From Erythrocercus mccallii (lineage: Eukaryota > Chordata > Aves > Passeriformes > Dicruridae), in the NCBI GenBank assembly GCA_013397435.1, contig VZRG01000375.1:228190-292189 (forward strand): a stretch of 64,000 bases of DNA, written 5' to 3'. Each line of letters opens with the position of its first letter. The stretch's first letter is position 1. The notes beneath the pieces were generated by a model that was not told where the DNA came from, ran no database searches, and worked only from the letters and a program-made list of their open reading frames with translations. Below, one piece after another: positions 11,760 to 22,337 of this stretch. The position numbers and the translations under genes are program-made.

Positions 11760-12602
11760 CTGAGAAGGAAAACAAGACACGGCACGAAGAGATGGATGGG
11801 CACACAGTGGGAGTATGGAAAGCAAACACCCCAAAATGAACTCCTGCACCCCTAAATACCACACCCATGGGTCTAATTAGACACTGCCACCCCCTGCTCA
11901 TGTCGCCAACCCAGGCCTCATTTTCTCTCCAAATCTTCCTCTTCCCTCATTCACAGACATGAAATTAAATTGACTTTGGGGAACACACTTGCTTTTGTGA
12001 CTGGGGGAAACAGAACTCTGTTGAAGATTTCCAAAGTCAATCTGGCCACTCAAAACTGATGGAAAGGAGTTTTTTGATGGAAAACATCAGATGAGAGACT
12101 CACTGGAGTAGATGGCTTTAAATCCTTTGACTGCAATGCAACCTACAGTGACTTAGGCCAGCAGAAGACCTACCAAGTGCAGGAGACGGGATTCCTCTGC
12201 TCTAAATTCTGCCATGTGGGGCATCTCAGTTGAAGCTTGGCCTCTCCTTCCAGCCAGCAGAGAGAAACTGGCATGTTCAGAAGGCAATCAATCCAATTAT
12301 TTGAGAGAACTTCAGGAAAAGAGGCACTTTCTTGGCACCTGTCTGTAACTCAGCTCCGATTGCAAAGGCAGCTGAGGGCACCTAACTTGGACACAGCCTT
12401 GTGTCTTACAGGCACCTGCATGAGTTTCCAGGCAGTAAAAGCCCAGATAATTAATTCCTGACACATCCATCTCTCCTGGCCTTTTTTTCCCAGCTCCCAG
12501 CCATGCTCAGATCTCTGCTGAGCTCGCTGTCCTGGCCCAAAAGATTTGCAATTAAAAATAGATACAACTAAACAGAATCAACACAGATTAAGGGCAACTC
12601 AC

Positions 12603-12680
12603 CTGCCACTTGCTCCGAGCCACGATGAATTTGAGCTGTTTGGTATTAATGAAATGAGCTGCTTCAAGAGGGACGTTGTG
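12603..12680 (-). CDS. OBSCN: OBSCN-B exon: end of SK2 and post-kinase segment
   Basis: 26 codons, phase 0-0: HNVPLEAAHFINTKQLKFIV then ARSKWQ. In titin-family kinases the segment after helix I contributes to regulation; here HFINTKQLKF..ARSRWQ is nearly the human sequence. Donor CAG|GTGAGT. Confidence 0.95.
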
Positions 12681-12996
12681 CTGCCATGTGGAATGAGAGG
12701 AAAACCATTGGTTAAAAAAATCCTGATGTCATTTCTTGAGAATTTTCGTGGGTTTTTTTAGAATTCTCTCGATACACAATTTTTTAATTTAGGAAAGTTA
12801 CAGTAGATCAAAGGCTGCAGTCCTTTCACAGTTAAATTGCAGACAAAATCAGCTCTTCAGTGATTAAATCAAGCCCTGTTCAATACCTGTCATTAAACCA
12901 TTTTTGCTGTTGTTAATTTTTAACTCTTCTCCTTAGTGATTTAAGGCTTTAGAACATAAACCATAACTTTGGTCTGCAGTTTTCTTTTTGTACTGA

Positions 12997-13065
12997 CGTG
13001 ATAGAACAAGAGGGAATGGCCTCGGGTTGCACCAGGAAGGTTTAGATTGGATATTAGGGAAAATT
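12997..13065 (+). mobile_element. CR1 LINE fragment
   Basis: Short piece with gatagaacaagagggaatgg and taggtttagattggatatta-like text. It ends about 28 bases from the donor of exon 13094..13139. Confidence 0.65.
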
Positions 13066-13093
13066 GGCTAATAAAGGACCAGGACAAACTTAC

Positions 13094-13139
13094 CATGAAC
13101 CATTTGTGGGAAAGACAGTCCAAAGCACTTGGCCTGGAT
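13094..13139 (-). CDS. OBSCN: OBSCN-B 46-base exon: SK2 kinase helix I
   Basis: The exon encodes SRPSALDCLSHKWFM. RPSA..CLxHxWF is the classic end-of-kinase helix I signature; the usual Pro in HPWF is Lys here. Phase 2 in, phase 0 out, which closes the frame between its neighbours. Acceptor ttctcttaccag, donor GTAAGT. A CR1 remnant ends about 28 bases beyond the donor. Confidence 0.93.
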
Positions 13140-13857
13140 CTGGTAAGAGAATAATTGACATTTTAGCAAGAAATCACCTCCAACAGCAATCACTGATCTT
13201 CCTGAAGGTGCTGCTGCATGCAGACACCCACATAGACTCAGGGGTGTGTCCTTAGGATGCTGATTTGGAGCAGGGAACCCAAAAAGACACAGCAGCTTCC
13301 AACCCAAGGTTTCCTTCCCCTGAGGGGAAAATATCCTCCTTTTTCAGTCTGACACTCCCCACAGATGCTCAGGAAGAGCTCATGGCTCTCTGCAGGGGTT
13401 CAAGGGTGTCCAGAGCAGCTCTGAGAGTGACTTTGCCTCTTTAGGTGGCCAGAGCAAAAATAGCTTTGGCAGCAGGCAGAAAGAGTAGAAATGAAATTAA
13501 AACCAAGTGCCTGTAAATATGCCTTCAAGCCAACTTTTGTGCTTGAAATTGCTTAATGAATGTGGTCAATGTTATTTAATTCTTTCATAACTCCCTCCGT
13601 ACCAGTCCGTGCTCTTCCCACTCATCTGTATCATTCCAGAAACTCCTCAGCCTGGAGGAGGCAGGGAGCAAGGACATCACCACACCAGAGAGAGGCCAAT
13701 TTGGCAAATATCCGAGTTGGGGAAATGGGGAATAACAAGGAAGAATTAGGACAAAATGCACCACATCTCCCTCAGCTTTCTACTTTTCAAAGCAAACGAT
13801 GAGCTGGGATGTGGCTGCTGAGACACCAGCAGCTCTGCACGGAGGAAGGGCACTCAC

Positions 13858-14010
13858 TTGGGCTGCTGCTGCAGGATCCCCTTCATGAAGTCCTTCGCAT
13901 CTTCACTCAAGTGAACAACATCAGGAATGGTCCATGAAATTTCCCCGTTCTGGATATTTAGGAGAGTTTTCCTGTCGTTCTCCCCAGCAAATGGAGACTT
14001 GCACGTGAGG
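13858..14010 (-). CDS. OBSCN: OBSCN-B exon: SK2 kinase C-lobe
   Basis: About 51 residues: LTCKSPFAGENDRKTLLNIQ, NGEISWTIPDVVHLSEDAKD and FMKGILQQQPK. These are helices G and H. Phase 2 in and out; donor GTGAGT. The acceptor (caataaataag) has its pyrimidine run 25 to 40 bases upstream, which is unusual. Confidence 0.93.
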
Positions 14011-14281
14011 CTTATTTATTGAGCACCATAAAATGAAAGGAGACAGGTTTTAGATTTATTTTGTGTGCACGTAACAGAAGCACAAATGCTTACGTGGGGT
14101 TTTGAAATACTCGAGGGGCTCATGCAATGTTCGTGAGGAGCAACCAGGAAATGAGGAAACCACTAAATAAATTGTCCTTATTATGGAAGGACTGAATGCT
14201 CCACTCAAGTCCCTCACTTGGAAGTACTGGAGGGCTCTGATGGACAAAGGGTTATTGAGAGTGTTTCCAAGATTTATTTAC

Positions 14282-14308
14282 CTTAAATATGTGATGACTC
14301 CGACAGCC
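14282..14308 (-). CDS. OBSCN: OBSCN-B 27-base exon: SK2 kinase helix F
   Basis: This tiny exon encodes AVGVITYL plus split codons, the helix F core that follows DIW in every kinase. The acceptor is ctctctccttag and the donor AAG|GTAAAT. Phase 2 in and out. It is required, because DIW-AVGVITYL-SLTC matches human DIWAMGVISYLSLTC. Confidence 0.9.
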
Positions 14309-14859
14309 CTAAGGAGAGAGGGAACACAAATGTCATTTTTTTTTGCTATTTTTCCATCCTTCTCAAGCCCCTATTCCTGCCACTGGACACCCTGGAACAG
14401 CAAGATCACCTTCTCCTCACCTTTCAAGGATAATAAATCCCAAAAGCAATTGGATTTTTTTCCATTCATTTTTACCCTTCAATATTTTTTAAAATTCTTC
14501 TCAAACAATCCTTCATTTTTGAAGCACAGATAGAGGAAAAGACTGAAAATACTTTCTTTTTTTCTTATTTTGTGAACCTTTTCTAGAAAGCCCTTTAGGA
14601 TCATTCTCTCTAGTTGCTGCCTGGAATAGAGATCATCTCCTCGAAGATGCTTCTTTGCATTAATTAGCAGTCAGAGTTCAATTATGGCTGAAAAAAATTA
14701 GACAGAATGAGCTTTGAAGAGCCTTGATGGGTTTTGGATTGTCAGCATTCGCTTTCACTTTCCTGTGTTATTATCACTGCTCCATTTACTAATTAACAGC
14801 TAATGGAAATTCAGGCCATTGAGGGCCTGGAAAAGCTTTTTGAGCAAATGAGAGATTAC

Positions 14860-15032
14860 CAGATATCAGTTGCTTTTGACACTGGTGACTGGGAAACAAT
14901 TTCTGGGGCAACAAACTCTGGAGAGCCGTATTTGCTGTACTGAGGCTGCACGGGTGTGATCCTCTGGGCAAATCCAAAGTCACAGATCTTCAGGTCTTCC
15001 CTCTCAGGATAAACCATGAGGATATTCAGCGG
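14860..15032 (-). CDS. OBSCN: OBSCN-B exon: SK2 kinase DFG to APE
   Basis: About 57 residues: PLNILMVYPEREDLKICDFG, FAQRITPVQPQYSKYGSPEF and VAPEIVSQSPVSKATDIW. The catalytic-loop Asn (PLN), the metal-binding DFG Asp and the APE motif are intact, so this kinase looks competent by sequence. Phase 0 in, phase 2 out (TG|G = Trp). Confidence 0.96.
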
Positions 15033-15182
15033 CTGTTGAATGAAAAAAAAAAAAAACAAAACGGGGGAATTTTTCTCCAGAGCAGGGAGCATTTTCAGTT
15101 GTAAGAAAAATTCAAAGAGAGAACACCCCAATCCCTGGCCAACAGGAGGCTGGGAAAAGCCAGACTGGTCATTGCTGATTAC

Positions 15183-15260
15183 CTTGATGTCCAAATGAAG
15201 GATGTTGTTGTCATGAAGATATTTGATCCCTTCCAAAATTTGCTTGATGTACAGTTTGAC
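15183..15260 (-). CDS. OBSCN: OBSCN-B exon: SK2 kinase helix E and catalytic loop
   Basis: 26 codons, phase 0-0: VKLYIKQILEGIKYLHDNNI then LHLDIK. The catalytic loop has HLD in place of HRD, with the catalytic Asp and the following Lys kept, as in other titin-family kinases. Donor AAG|GTAATC. Confidence 0.95.
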
Positions 15261-15344
15261 CTAAGAATTGAGTCAATTATTAAACAATTAATAAATAAAC
15301 GGTTAGTAAAGAGGGAGAGTAAATAGGAGAGTCCTTGATTTCAA

Positions 15345-15395
15345 CAAGATTTGATCTTTAAAGGTCCCTCCCAATCCTAAGCACTCTATGATGTT
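15345..15395 (+). mobile_element. CR1 LINE tail remnant
   Basis: Only the last 50 bases of a CR1 remain: taaaggtccctcccaatcct followed by ctctatgatg. Confidence 0.6.
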
Positions 15396-15876
15396 TCCCT
15401 CAGAGAATTTCTAAAAAAAAAATAAAATTGATTTTACAAACAAATATTGGATGCCTGGCTACTAGATGGGAGATGTGAAACATTTTGAATCTTTGGCACC
15501 AACGGTGTAAAAAAAATCCCTTAAAAACTATAACTTCAGCTTTTCTTTTAAAAACAGAAAGGGAGTAGATAGAATACAGTTACAAGGGGATAAAGTGGTA
15601 TTAAGTAAGTGGAGATAGGAGCTGCAGATGACAGATAGCAAAGAAATTATAACAATAGAGCAAATATAATCTTTTTTTTAGGCTGGTGGTCAAAGCCCCT
15701 GGCTGTTTGTAGTTATTCCCCAAAGAAACCCAACCAGCAATGAAAGTTGATAGGAACACATTGTAAAGGCTGATTCTGCTTTGATTGATAGATTATCACT
15801 GGTTCAAAGACATTTCTCATATTCCAAAAGGGAAACGCAGAAAGAACCAACCCTGGGCTTTCAAAGGAGAAATTAC

Positions 15877-15937
15877 CTCAGCTTCAGTGACCACGCTCTT
15901 CTTGAATAAACGGTCCAGGAGCTCTTCATTGGAGCAT
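15877..15937 (-). CDS. OBSCN: OBSCN-B exon: SK2 kinase hinge and helix D
   Basis: 61 bases encode CSNEELLDRLFKKSVVTEAE and V, the hinge and helix D/E start. Phase 2 in, phase 0 out; donor GAG|GTAATT. Human obscurin reads CSSEELLDRLYRKGVVTEAE. Confidence 0.95.
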
Positions 15938-16478
15938 CTGACAGTGGCATTGAGGGACAATAGAACCACACAAGGAAAAGCTTCTTTGGACTGTGGAACC
16001 ACCTCCATCCAGCCAAGAGCAGAATTCATGAGGTGATCTCAGGCAATGGGATCATCATGAAGGTCTCTGCTGCTGCAGAGTCCTTGCAGAACAGGGGATG
16101 CTCTAAACGTGGCATCACTTTTGCTGCAATCTGCCTGTTGATTTGGGGGTTTCTGTTCTGCATTTACCTCATGCTCACCCAGACTGGATCTCAGAGAAAC
16201 AGAGCTCATAACTTCCAGATGTTTCAGAAAATAATTTTGGTGCTTAACAACTCATTCACGCTTGTATATGCAAGTCTGATTTTTCTCACCCAGCAGAAGC
16301 TGAGGACTGCAGTGAAGCTCTCACAGAGCTGTGCTATCCTGCAGTGCAGAGAAGGATTGTGTGTGCCCTTTTCTCTCAGGAAAAAACCAAAAAAAATATT
16401 AATTGCTTAGTTATTTAATAAATGAGCTCTACCCAGTACTTCCCAGCCCTCTTCAGACAACTGCACAAAAAAGGATAC

Positions 16479-16679
16479 AACTCCAGAATCAAAATCAGTG
16501 TTTTTCGTGTTTCAAACTCATCCAGGAGCCTGGTAATTCTGTCGTGGGACAGAGAGGCAAGAATATCCCTCTCCTGGTGAGCTCGAGACTTGGTTTTGCT
16601 CCTCAGAGGGATGAATTTGGCAGCACAGGACACCCTGTTCCCCTTGTGCACCACCCGTTTCACGAAGCTGAAGCAGCCC
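16479..16679 (-). CDS. OBSCN: OBSCN-B exon: SK2 kinase N-lobe
   Basis: 67 residues: GRGCFSFVKRVVHKGNRVSC, AAKFIPLRSKTKSRAHQERD, then ILASLSHDRITRLLDEFETR and KTLILILEL. The glycine loop, the ATP-anchoring Lys (AAKF) and the helix C Glu (HQERDIL) are all present. Phase 2 in and out. The donor TT|GTATCC continues to a leucine codon completed in the next exon. Confidence 0.96.
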
Positions 16680-17173
16680 CTGCGTAGGAATCAAAGGACA
16701 AGCCCTGATCAGACCTGGGCAGAGATATTCCCACAGCCTGGCTTTTGACAGCTCCCTGCTGCTCGGTGCTTCAGTTCCCCAGCGCAAGAAGCTCATTTTT
16801 GCTGTGTGTGAGGTGCTGTTGCCCTCTCCTGGCTGTCTCCAAAGGGAAGCAGCGTGTTCCCATCAAGGGAAAAGCTGCTGCAGGTGATGCAGGCTCGTGC
16901 TGGCAAAGGCTGGCGCTCTTGGATCCCTTGGACAGACCCGATGTGATGGGCTTGGGATGCTCCCCTTGCCAAGGAGCCACATCCAGGCACTAATCTGTGA
17001 GCCTTTGGATTTTTTTTTCTGGTTGGAGCTGCCCCAGCACACCTTGGAGTGACCTCCCACTTCTGCCTTTACTTCCACCTTTTCAGAGTTTTCAGGACCC
17101 ACCTCTGCCTCAGCAGCTCAGACGGATAATGAGATATTTATTCCCTGGCAGTGATGCTGTAAAATTCATTTAC

Positions 17174-17255
17174 CTTCCAATCTCCTGCTTAACCTCATAA
17201 TGGGAGTGGAGCTTTCTCCTGGTGGCCACTTTCTTTCCTTCTTGGTCTTTCTTAG
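17174..17255 (-). CDS. OBSCN: OBSCN-B exon: start of kinase SK2
   Basis: About 27 residues: KKDQEGKKVATRRKLHSHYE then VKQEIG. The last part begins the kinase N-lobe just before the glycine loop, split in phase 2 so that the next exon supplies RGCFSFV. Human obscurin has RRKLHSFYEVKEEIGRG here. Acceptor ttcatttccaaag, donor GTAAAT. Confidence 0.92.
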
Positions 17256-17418
17256 CTTTGGAAATGAAGGAAAACATAAGGGTAATTATTCAGACGACAA
17301 TGCCTTGCTAATAGTGTGCAAAACTATTACAGGACAATTCAAGGCAGGAAAATTTAGAGGGGTCTTCTAAACTTCTTAGGAGAATTAAGTGGAGTTGTTT
17401 GGTAACAGAATGTGTGAA

Positions 17419-17583
17419 AATGAACTTTGGCCTTGCCCAGAGAAGAGGCTGTCCCACCCCTGGAAGTGCTCAGGGCCAGGTTGGATGGGGTTTGGAGGAA
17501 CCTGGGATAGAAGAAGGCATCCCTGCCCATGGCAGGGGGTTGGAATTAGAGGATCTTTAAGGTTCTTTCCAACCCAAGCCATT
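17419..17583 (+). mobile_element. CR1 LINE 3' end
   Basis: cctggaagtgctcagggcca, ggttggatggggtttgg, ccctgcccatggcaggggg and ttccaacccaagcc mark a CR1 tail. Confidence 0.85.
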
Positions 17584-17738
17584 TGGAATTTTGTTATTTG
17601 CTTTTGTCCTGGATTCTGCCATACTGGCCATGTATAAATGCTACACAGGAATACAGAACGGATTCCACACAGGTACCAGAACACAGCTGCAAACAAATTA
17701 CATGGTGCTGTGGCAGTGGGAGCAACCCCTGCAGCTGA

Positions 17739-17810
17739 GAGGGTGACATTGTTTTCACAGGTGTGAGGGTGACATTGCCTTCACAGGTGAGAGGATGACA
17801 TTACCTTCAC
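17739..17810. repeat. 26-bp tandem repeat across a splice donor
   Basis: Units at 17739..17764, 17765..17790 and a partial 17791..17810 share gaggRtgacattNNcttcac. The third unit contains the donor and last coding bases of exon 17805..17973. Confidence 0.85.
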
Positions 17811-17973
17811 GTACGACGAGCTCTGCCTTGCACAAAACCTCTCCTCCTGCATTTTTGGCAACGCAGGTATAAACGCCACCATCTTCCATGGCAGCATTGT
17901 CCACGACTAAGAAATACGTTGTTCCTTCCTTCCCCTGATGGACCCTGTTGCTGTCTGTCAGCAGGGAAGTGCC
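17805..17973 (-). CDS. OBSCN: OBSCN-B exon: second half of Ig before kinase SK2
   Basis: 56 residues: GTSLLTDSNRVHQGKEGTTY, FLVVDNAAMEDGGVYTCVAK and NAGGEVLCKAELVVRE. F-strand Cys in VYTCVA. Phase 0 in, phase 1 out. The donor GTAATG lies inside the last unit of a 26-bp tandem repeat that spans 17739..17810. Confidence 0.94.
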
Positions 17974-18094
17974 CTGAGGGAAGGAAATGACATTTTGGCA
18001 CTGCAAAAGCCGAGATGGAAGCAGACAATTCTGCTCTTCAAGAAGCGACATACAGGAGCAGAGCTACAACATGGACTATTTGTGTGAGCAAACC

Positions 18095-18215
18095 TCACGG
18101 AGAAAATGCTGCCCAGGGGACTGGTGGAGTCACCATCCCTGGAAGTGTTCCGGGTCTGGTTGACAAGGTTGTGTTCTGTCAGAGGTCTTTCCAACCTTAA
18201 TGGTTCTGTGATTAT
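18095..18215 (+). mobile_element. CR1 LINE fragment
   Basis: gtggagtcaccatccctgga, ggtctggttgacaaggt and aatggttctgtgatt identify the CR1 end. It sits in the intron between the two halves of the pre-SK2 Ig. Confidence 0.75.
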
Positions 18216-18890
18216 AAATGCTATGAGGGAAGGGGCAGGATGGAGCGTGTGTGACACAGGGCAGGTTCTGAGCACTTGCAAAAAGTCCCTATGATAGCAA
18301 AATGCAAGATAAAAATATATAATACAATCTGTACATTTATGTATATAATACCACAAATATGAAGTGATGCAATCCTGTTTTCCCACATAAAATCTGTTTC
18401 TGAGCTTTTCCTTCTTAAATTGTAACAAAAATTTAAGTTAGAGTAAATCACTCCACAGCAGCACCAGCTCAGTGCTCGGTGGGAGCTAAAAGGTACCAGA
18501 TACTAGAAATTATTAGGGAAGAAATGAAGGATAAGACACAAAGCATCATTTGATAAATGCTTGCTTTGCGACAGTATTTGGTACATCATCATCACTGTCT
18601 TCTGTAAGAGCTTCTGGATGAGGATTGGCAGCAGACTGGGGCTCTTCAGCCTGGAAGGGAGGCTCTAGCAAGATATGACAACAACATTCTAAGGAATTAA
18701 AAGTACTACCTCTCCTTTCTATGGGATATTCACCGTCCTTAGTCATACTGAGTTTACCAAGTAGTTGCAGGAAAGATATAGAGCAGACGAAAGAGCAGAA
18801 ACGAAGGAGCAGACGAGATTCCCTGTGGAATAGTGCACTACAATCCCTCCCATGATCCTCACTCTCAGCCAGAGAAGTGTCTGCACTCAC

Positions 18891-19003
18891 CTTAAACCAG
18901 AGAACTGTGGGCTGAGGGGTTCCTTCAATAACTGCCTGGAATTTGGCACATTCCCCAGAGTTCACCTGCACATCCTCTATTGTCACTTGCATGTAGGGAG
19001 GAC
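18891..19003 (-). CDS. OBSCN: OBSCN-B exon: first half of Ig before kinase SK2
   Basis: About 37 residues: PPYMQVTIEDVQVNSGECAK then FQAVIEGTPQPTVLWFK. The position usually held by the B-strand Cys is Phe-Gln-Ala-Val, and a Cys appears earlier in GECAKF. Core Trp present. Phase 1 in, phase 0 out; donor AAG|GTGAGT. Confidence 0.94.
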
Positions 19004-19331
19004 CTGGTGAGAAAAGAGCATTTTTTGCATGCACAGCACTGGAACTTCTTTCTCAGAGTGCTGACAGAGTTGGAGTTAATGGGATTTATAGGACAGGCTA
19101 TTTAGGATATAACAGTAGCTTAAAGTCAAATCAAGAGGTACAACAGCAATATATTTGGGTTTCTTCATTATTTTTAGGTTTCTTATCTTCACACTTACCT
19201 ATTACTTTTTGTTTCATAGTTACCATTCCAAAAATTTGGATTTTTTTTTTAAAAAAAGTCAGGAGTTGTTACCAAAAGAAAAGACAGTGACAATCATGGG
19301 ATTGGGAAAGGGAAACAGGGTTTGGTCTTAC

Positions 19332-19465
19332 TTGTTGGAGTCTTCTCCTCAGTCTTATACACATGAGTTCTTTCTGTGGTCTCGATATAAACTTCACTGT
19401 GCACATCCCAGACCACGTCTCCTTCTCTCCTGTACCAGCCTCCTGCCCCTGCATCTGGTGACGTT
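19332..19465 (-). CDS. OBSCN: OBSCN-B linker exon
   Basis: About 44 residues: TSPDAGAGGWYRREGDVVWD then VHSEVYIETTERTHVYKTEE and KTPT. It parallels the human segment LLWDVHSHVVRETTQRTY (by memory). Acceptor ctttggtttcttgaaag; donor A|GTAAGA. Phase 2 in, phase 1 out. Confidence 0.9.
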
Positions 19466-19765
19466 CTTTCAAGAAACCAAAGAGAAAAAATCATGGCATA
19501 GCCACATACAAGAGGTGCAGGGCTACACCCTGTTTAACCAGCAGACAAAGAGTTGTTTGCTTAAAATTAATACAAGAAGAATTTTGATTTGGGGGGGATT
19601 AATTTCTCTCCAATCTTTTTTTACAAAGCCAGGATCCTGAAATTAATGACAAACCTACAAGAAACTGTTCAGGCCCACCACAGAGGACTTGCTTTTCTTG
19701 CACCAAAGCCTGCCCCATTCAGAAATCCCCAAGGATTACCTGGAAATATGGAGGTGGGTGTTTAC

Positions 19766-19889
19766 CTGTCGATGGGAACAGTGCGTTCCTGAGCGCTTTC
19801 ACCTCCAGCTGCCTCCTCTTCCCGGGAAGGAGCAGGGCTGGGCTTTGGCATCCCTGGTTCTTCAGCTGGACCCTGCCTCTGTGCTTTGG
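19766..19889 (-). CDS. OBSCN: OBSCN-B linker exon
   Basis: About 41 residues: QRQGPAEEPGMPKPSPAPSR then EEEAAGGESAQERTVPID. Pro/Glu-rich and probably disordered; the ending ERTVPID resembles EWTVPIR of human obscurin. Acceptor tttctgctgccag, donor GTAAAC; phase 1 in, phase 2 out, consistent with both neighbours. Confidence 0.85.
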
Positions 19890-22227
19890 CTGGCAGCAGA
19901 AATTGGGCAAGTTAGACACAGCACCCATGAGACCACACCTGAAACCCAGAGCTGCCCTTTGGAGGCACCTCTGGTGTGCCTCGTGCCAGAACTGAGTCCC
20001 CCCGACCTCAGCTGGGTGCAGCCACGGAAGGTGAGAGGAGAATTTGGCACTTCTGCAAAGAGCACACGGAGCAAAGGGGTTGGACAGCACCAGAGTGGTG
20101 GCACTTGGCTGACTGGGCTAAACTGGCTGCTCTGTAAGGAAATACACACAGACAAAGGTGGGAAAAGCTGTTGGTAGGGGCAGAGAAATACAGGTCAGAT
20201 GGAAGGACAGTGTGGGTTCACACAGCCTTTATAAGATAATTTAGCTGTGTTTGAGTTCCAGATCATGGCTGTGAGAAAATCACAGAATTCAGAATCATTT
20301 GGGTAAAAAAAAACCCTTTAAAAACAAATCCAGCCACCAACCCAGCAGTGCGAAGTCCACCACTGAAATGCATTCCAGGGAAAGCCAGCGTTGGCTTTGT
20401 CCACGTGAATTCTTCCATTCAGCTTTGCATTGGAACAGTTCCTGACTCACTGCTGTGATCACAGACAGCATCAGGGACATGAGTGGGCTCACATCGATAT
20501 AAACTGGTGGTCAAGGCAGGTCCAGGCAGAGAATGTGATTTATATGGAGGTTGTATGGACTCTTACAGAGGACTTCTGTGATGTTTTGGCATCAACATTG
20601 CTGCACCTCCCCTGGGAAATGTCCTTGTACAGCTCTAAGTTACACCAGAACAAGGTTTGGCATCTGGGGCTTGGTGAGACCAAAAGATGGTGCAGCTTGA
20701 TGGATGTTTCAGTTATTTTTCTTCTTTTATTATTAATTATTTTATCAGATATAGCTTCAATACCTGGTTTGATCTCACATTCCAAGAGTACCTGATTGTC
20801 TTTTGATATTGACCACTGGAATTACACCATAGGATAAAGTGCATCATCTCCTTTTTCATTTAAGGAGAAAAAGCTAAATCCAGAGGAGTCTTCTACCCAG
20901 CAGGTAGGAATATTTTAGGGAGTGCTCTAGGGATGTTTGGTACTGGCTGTTTTTTGGAAAAGAGCAGCTGTTCCTAGAAAATACATAAAAGAGCTCCACT
21001 GGGGTGGAAAACATGGTTATTCAAGGCATCAGTGGATCAGAGATCCCAGGTTGTGGGATTGTGCTTTCCTATCACCAGCACTATTGAAATATTTACTTCC
21101 TTTTTATTGAAGTCATGTGATCATAGAGAGAGGTGTCAAGTCTCCATCTGATTAAAATTATTCCCATAACATGTTTAGTTTTGCTCAGATGAAAGGCTTG
21201 CCAAACAGTCTCATTCATTATTTTATTTTCTCTTTAGTTGTGACTGAGGAAATGATCTGCTAGGTGACATTTTACTTAGGATTTTTGAGTCATCCCACTC
21301 CACCAGAGGATCATTTCCAAAGATGATTTCCTACTAGAAAGGAAAAACAAGGCTTTAAAGCACTGACTTTTTTTTTTTTTTAATGCTGTTTTTGTTTAAT
21401 GCTGTTACTTTGGGCCTGATTCCATGAACAGCTTTTATTCTTGCTAAGATTTAAGTAAGAATGTTCATTTTTTAAGGAATTATCTAGAGTTTGAGGGCTG
21501 AAGGATACTTGGCATTGTCCTTTAAATTAACTGTGGTGGAGAACAGTTGTTCTGACTTGACACAGAGACAGCTTAGACAAGTTATGGCAGAAGCAGAGGA
21601 AGAGTGGAAGGGTTGTCGCTCATCCACAATTTTTTAAAAACAACAGGAAAACAAAGGAATTGTTCTCCCATCCAGACACAGCCACATACACAGTTGGTTT
21701 TAGTCACACAGAGGCTGCAAAGGAGTCTGTCCAGGCTCCAGGGTCAATGAAATGCAGGTGAACTTGAGGCACCCAACCCCTGGAGAGTCTCTGACTGTTG
21801 GTCCAGGATATTAAAGACATTTCCAGCTTGGTTACAGCAAGCGATAAAATAAAAGTGACCACCCTTATCCACCCCACCACATCAAAACCCAAATAACTTC
21901 TCTGAATGTAATGGAGGGATCTCATCCCCACCTTCTCTCCCAAAAGTACTTGAAGCAAGAGAAAATTCTTTTCTCAGGGGAAAAGCCCAAATGTGGAGAA
22001 AATCCCCTATTCCTTCATTTTGGGCAAGTGATGCACCAAACTCTATTTCAGACACGATTTTCAAATACCTCCTTGCTCCCAGAAAGATCTACCCCAAACT
22101 TAGATCCAACCTAACCCCAGCCCACCCTCCACGCTTCTTTGGGTCTGAATGCCCTCTCTTAATCTCCATCTGCTGGAAACACAACGACACAGAAAAAAAT
22201 GAGGTTAAAAACATCGTTACTGGCACG

Positions 22228-22321
22228 TTCAACATTTTTCTGCCTCTCAACTCCCAGGGAGGGACATCTCCCACATTCAATATTTTTCTGCCTCTCAGCT
22301 CCCAGGGTGACATCTGCCACC
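22228..22321. repeat. 48-bp tandem duplication next to a splice donor
   Basis: Two units (22228..22275 and 22276..22321) share atttttctgcctctca and ctcccaggg. They lie just past the donor of exon 22338..22598. Confidence 0.85.
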
Positions 22322-22337
22322 TTTATGCCAAACCTAC

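Noticed and set aside
21720..22140. Possible repeat or retroviral fragment upstream of LTR copy 1
   Set aside because: Composition differs from surrounding intron, but I could not match it to CR1 or either LTR, and no coding motif is visible.
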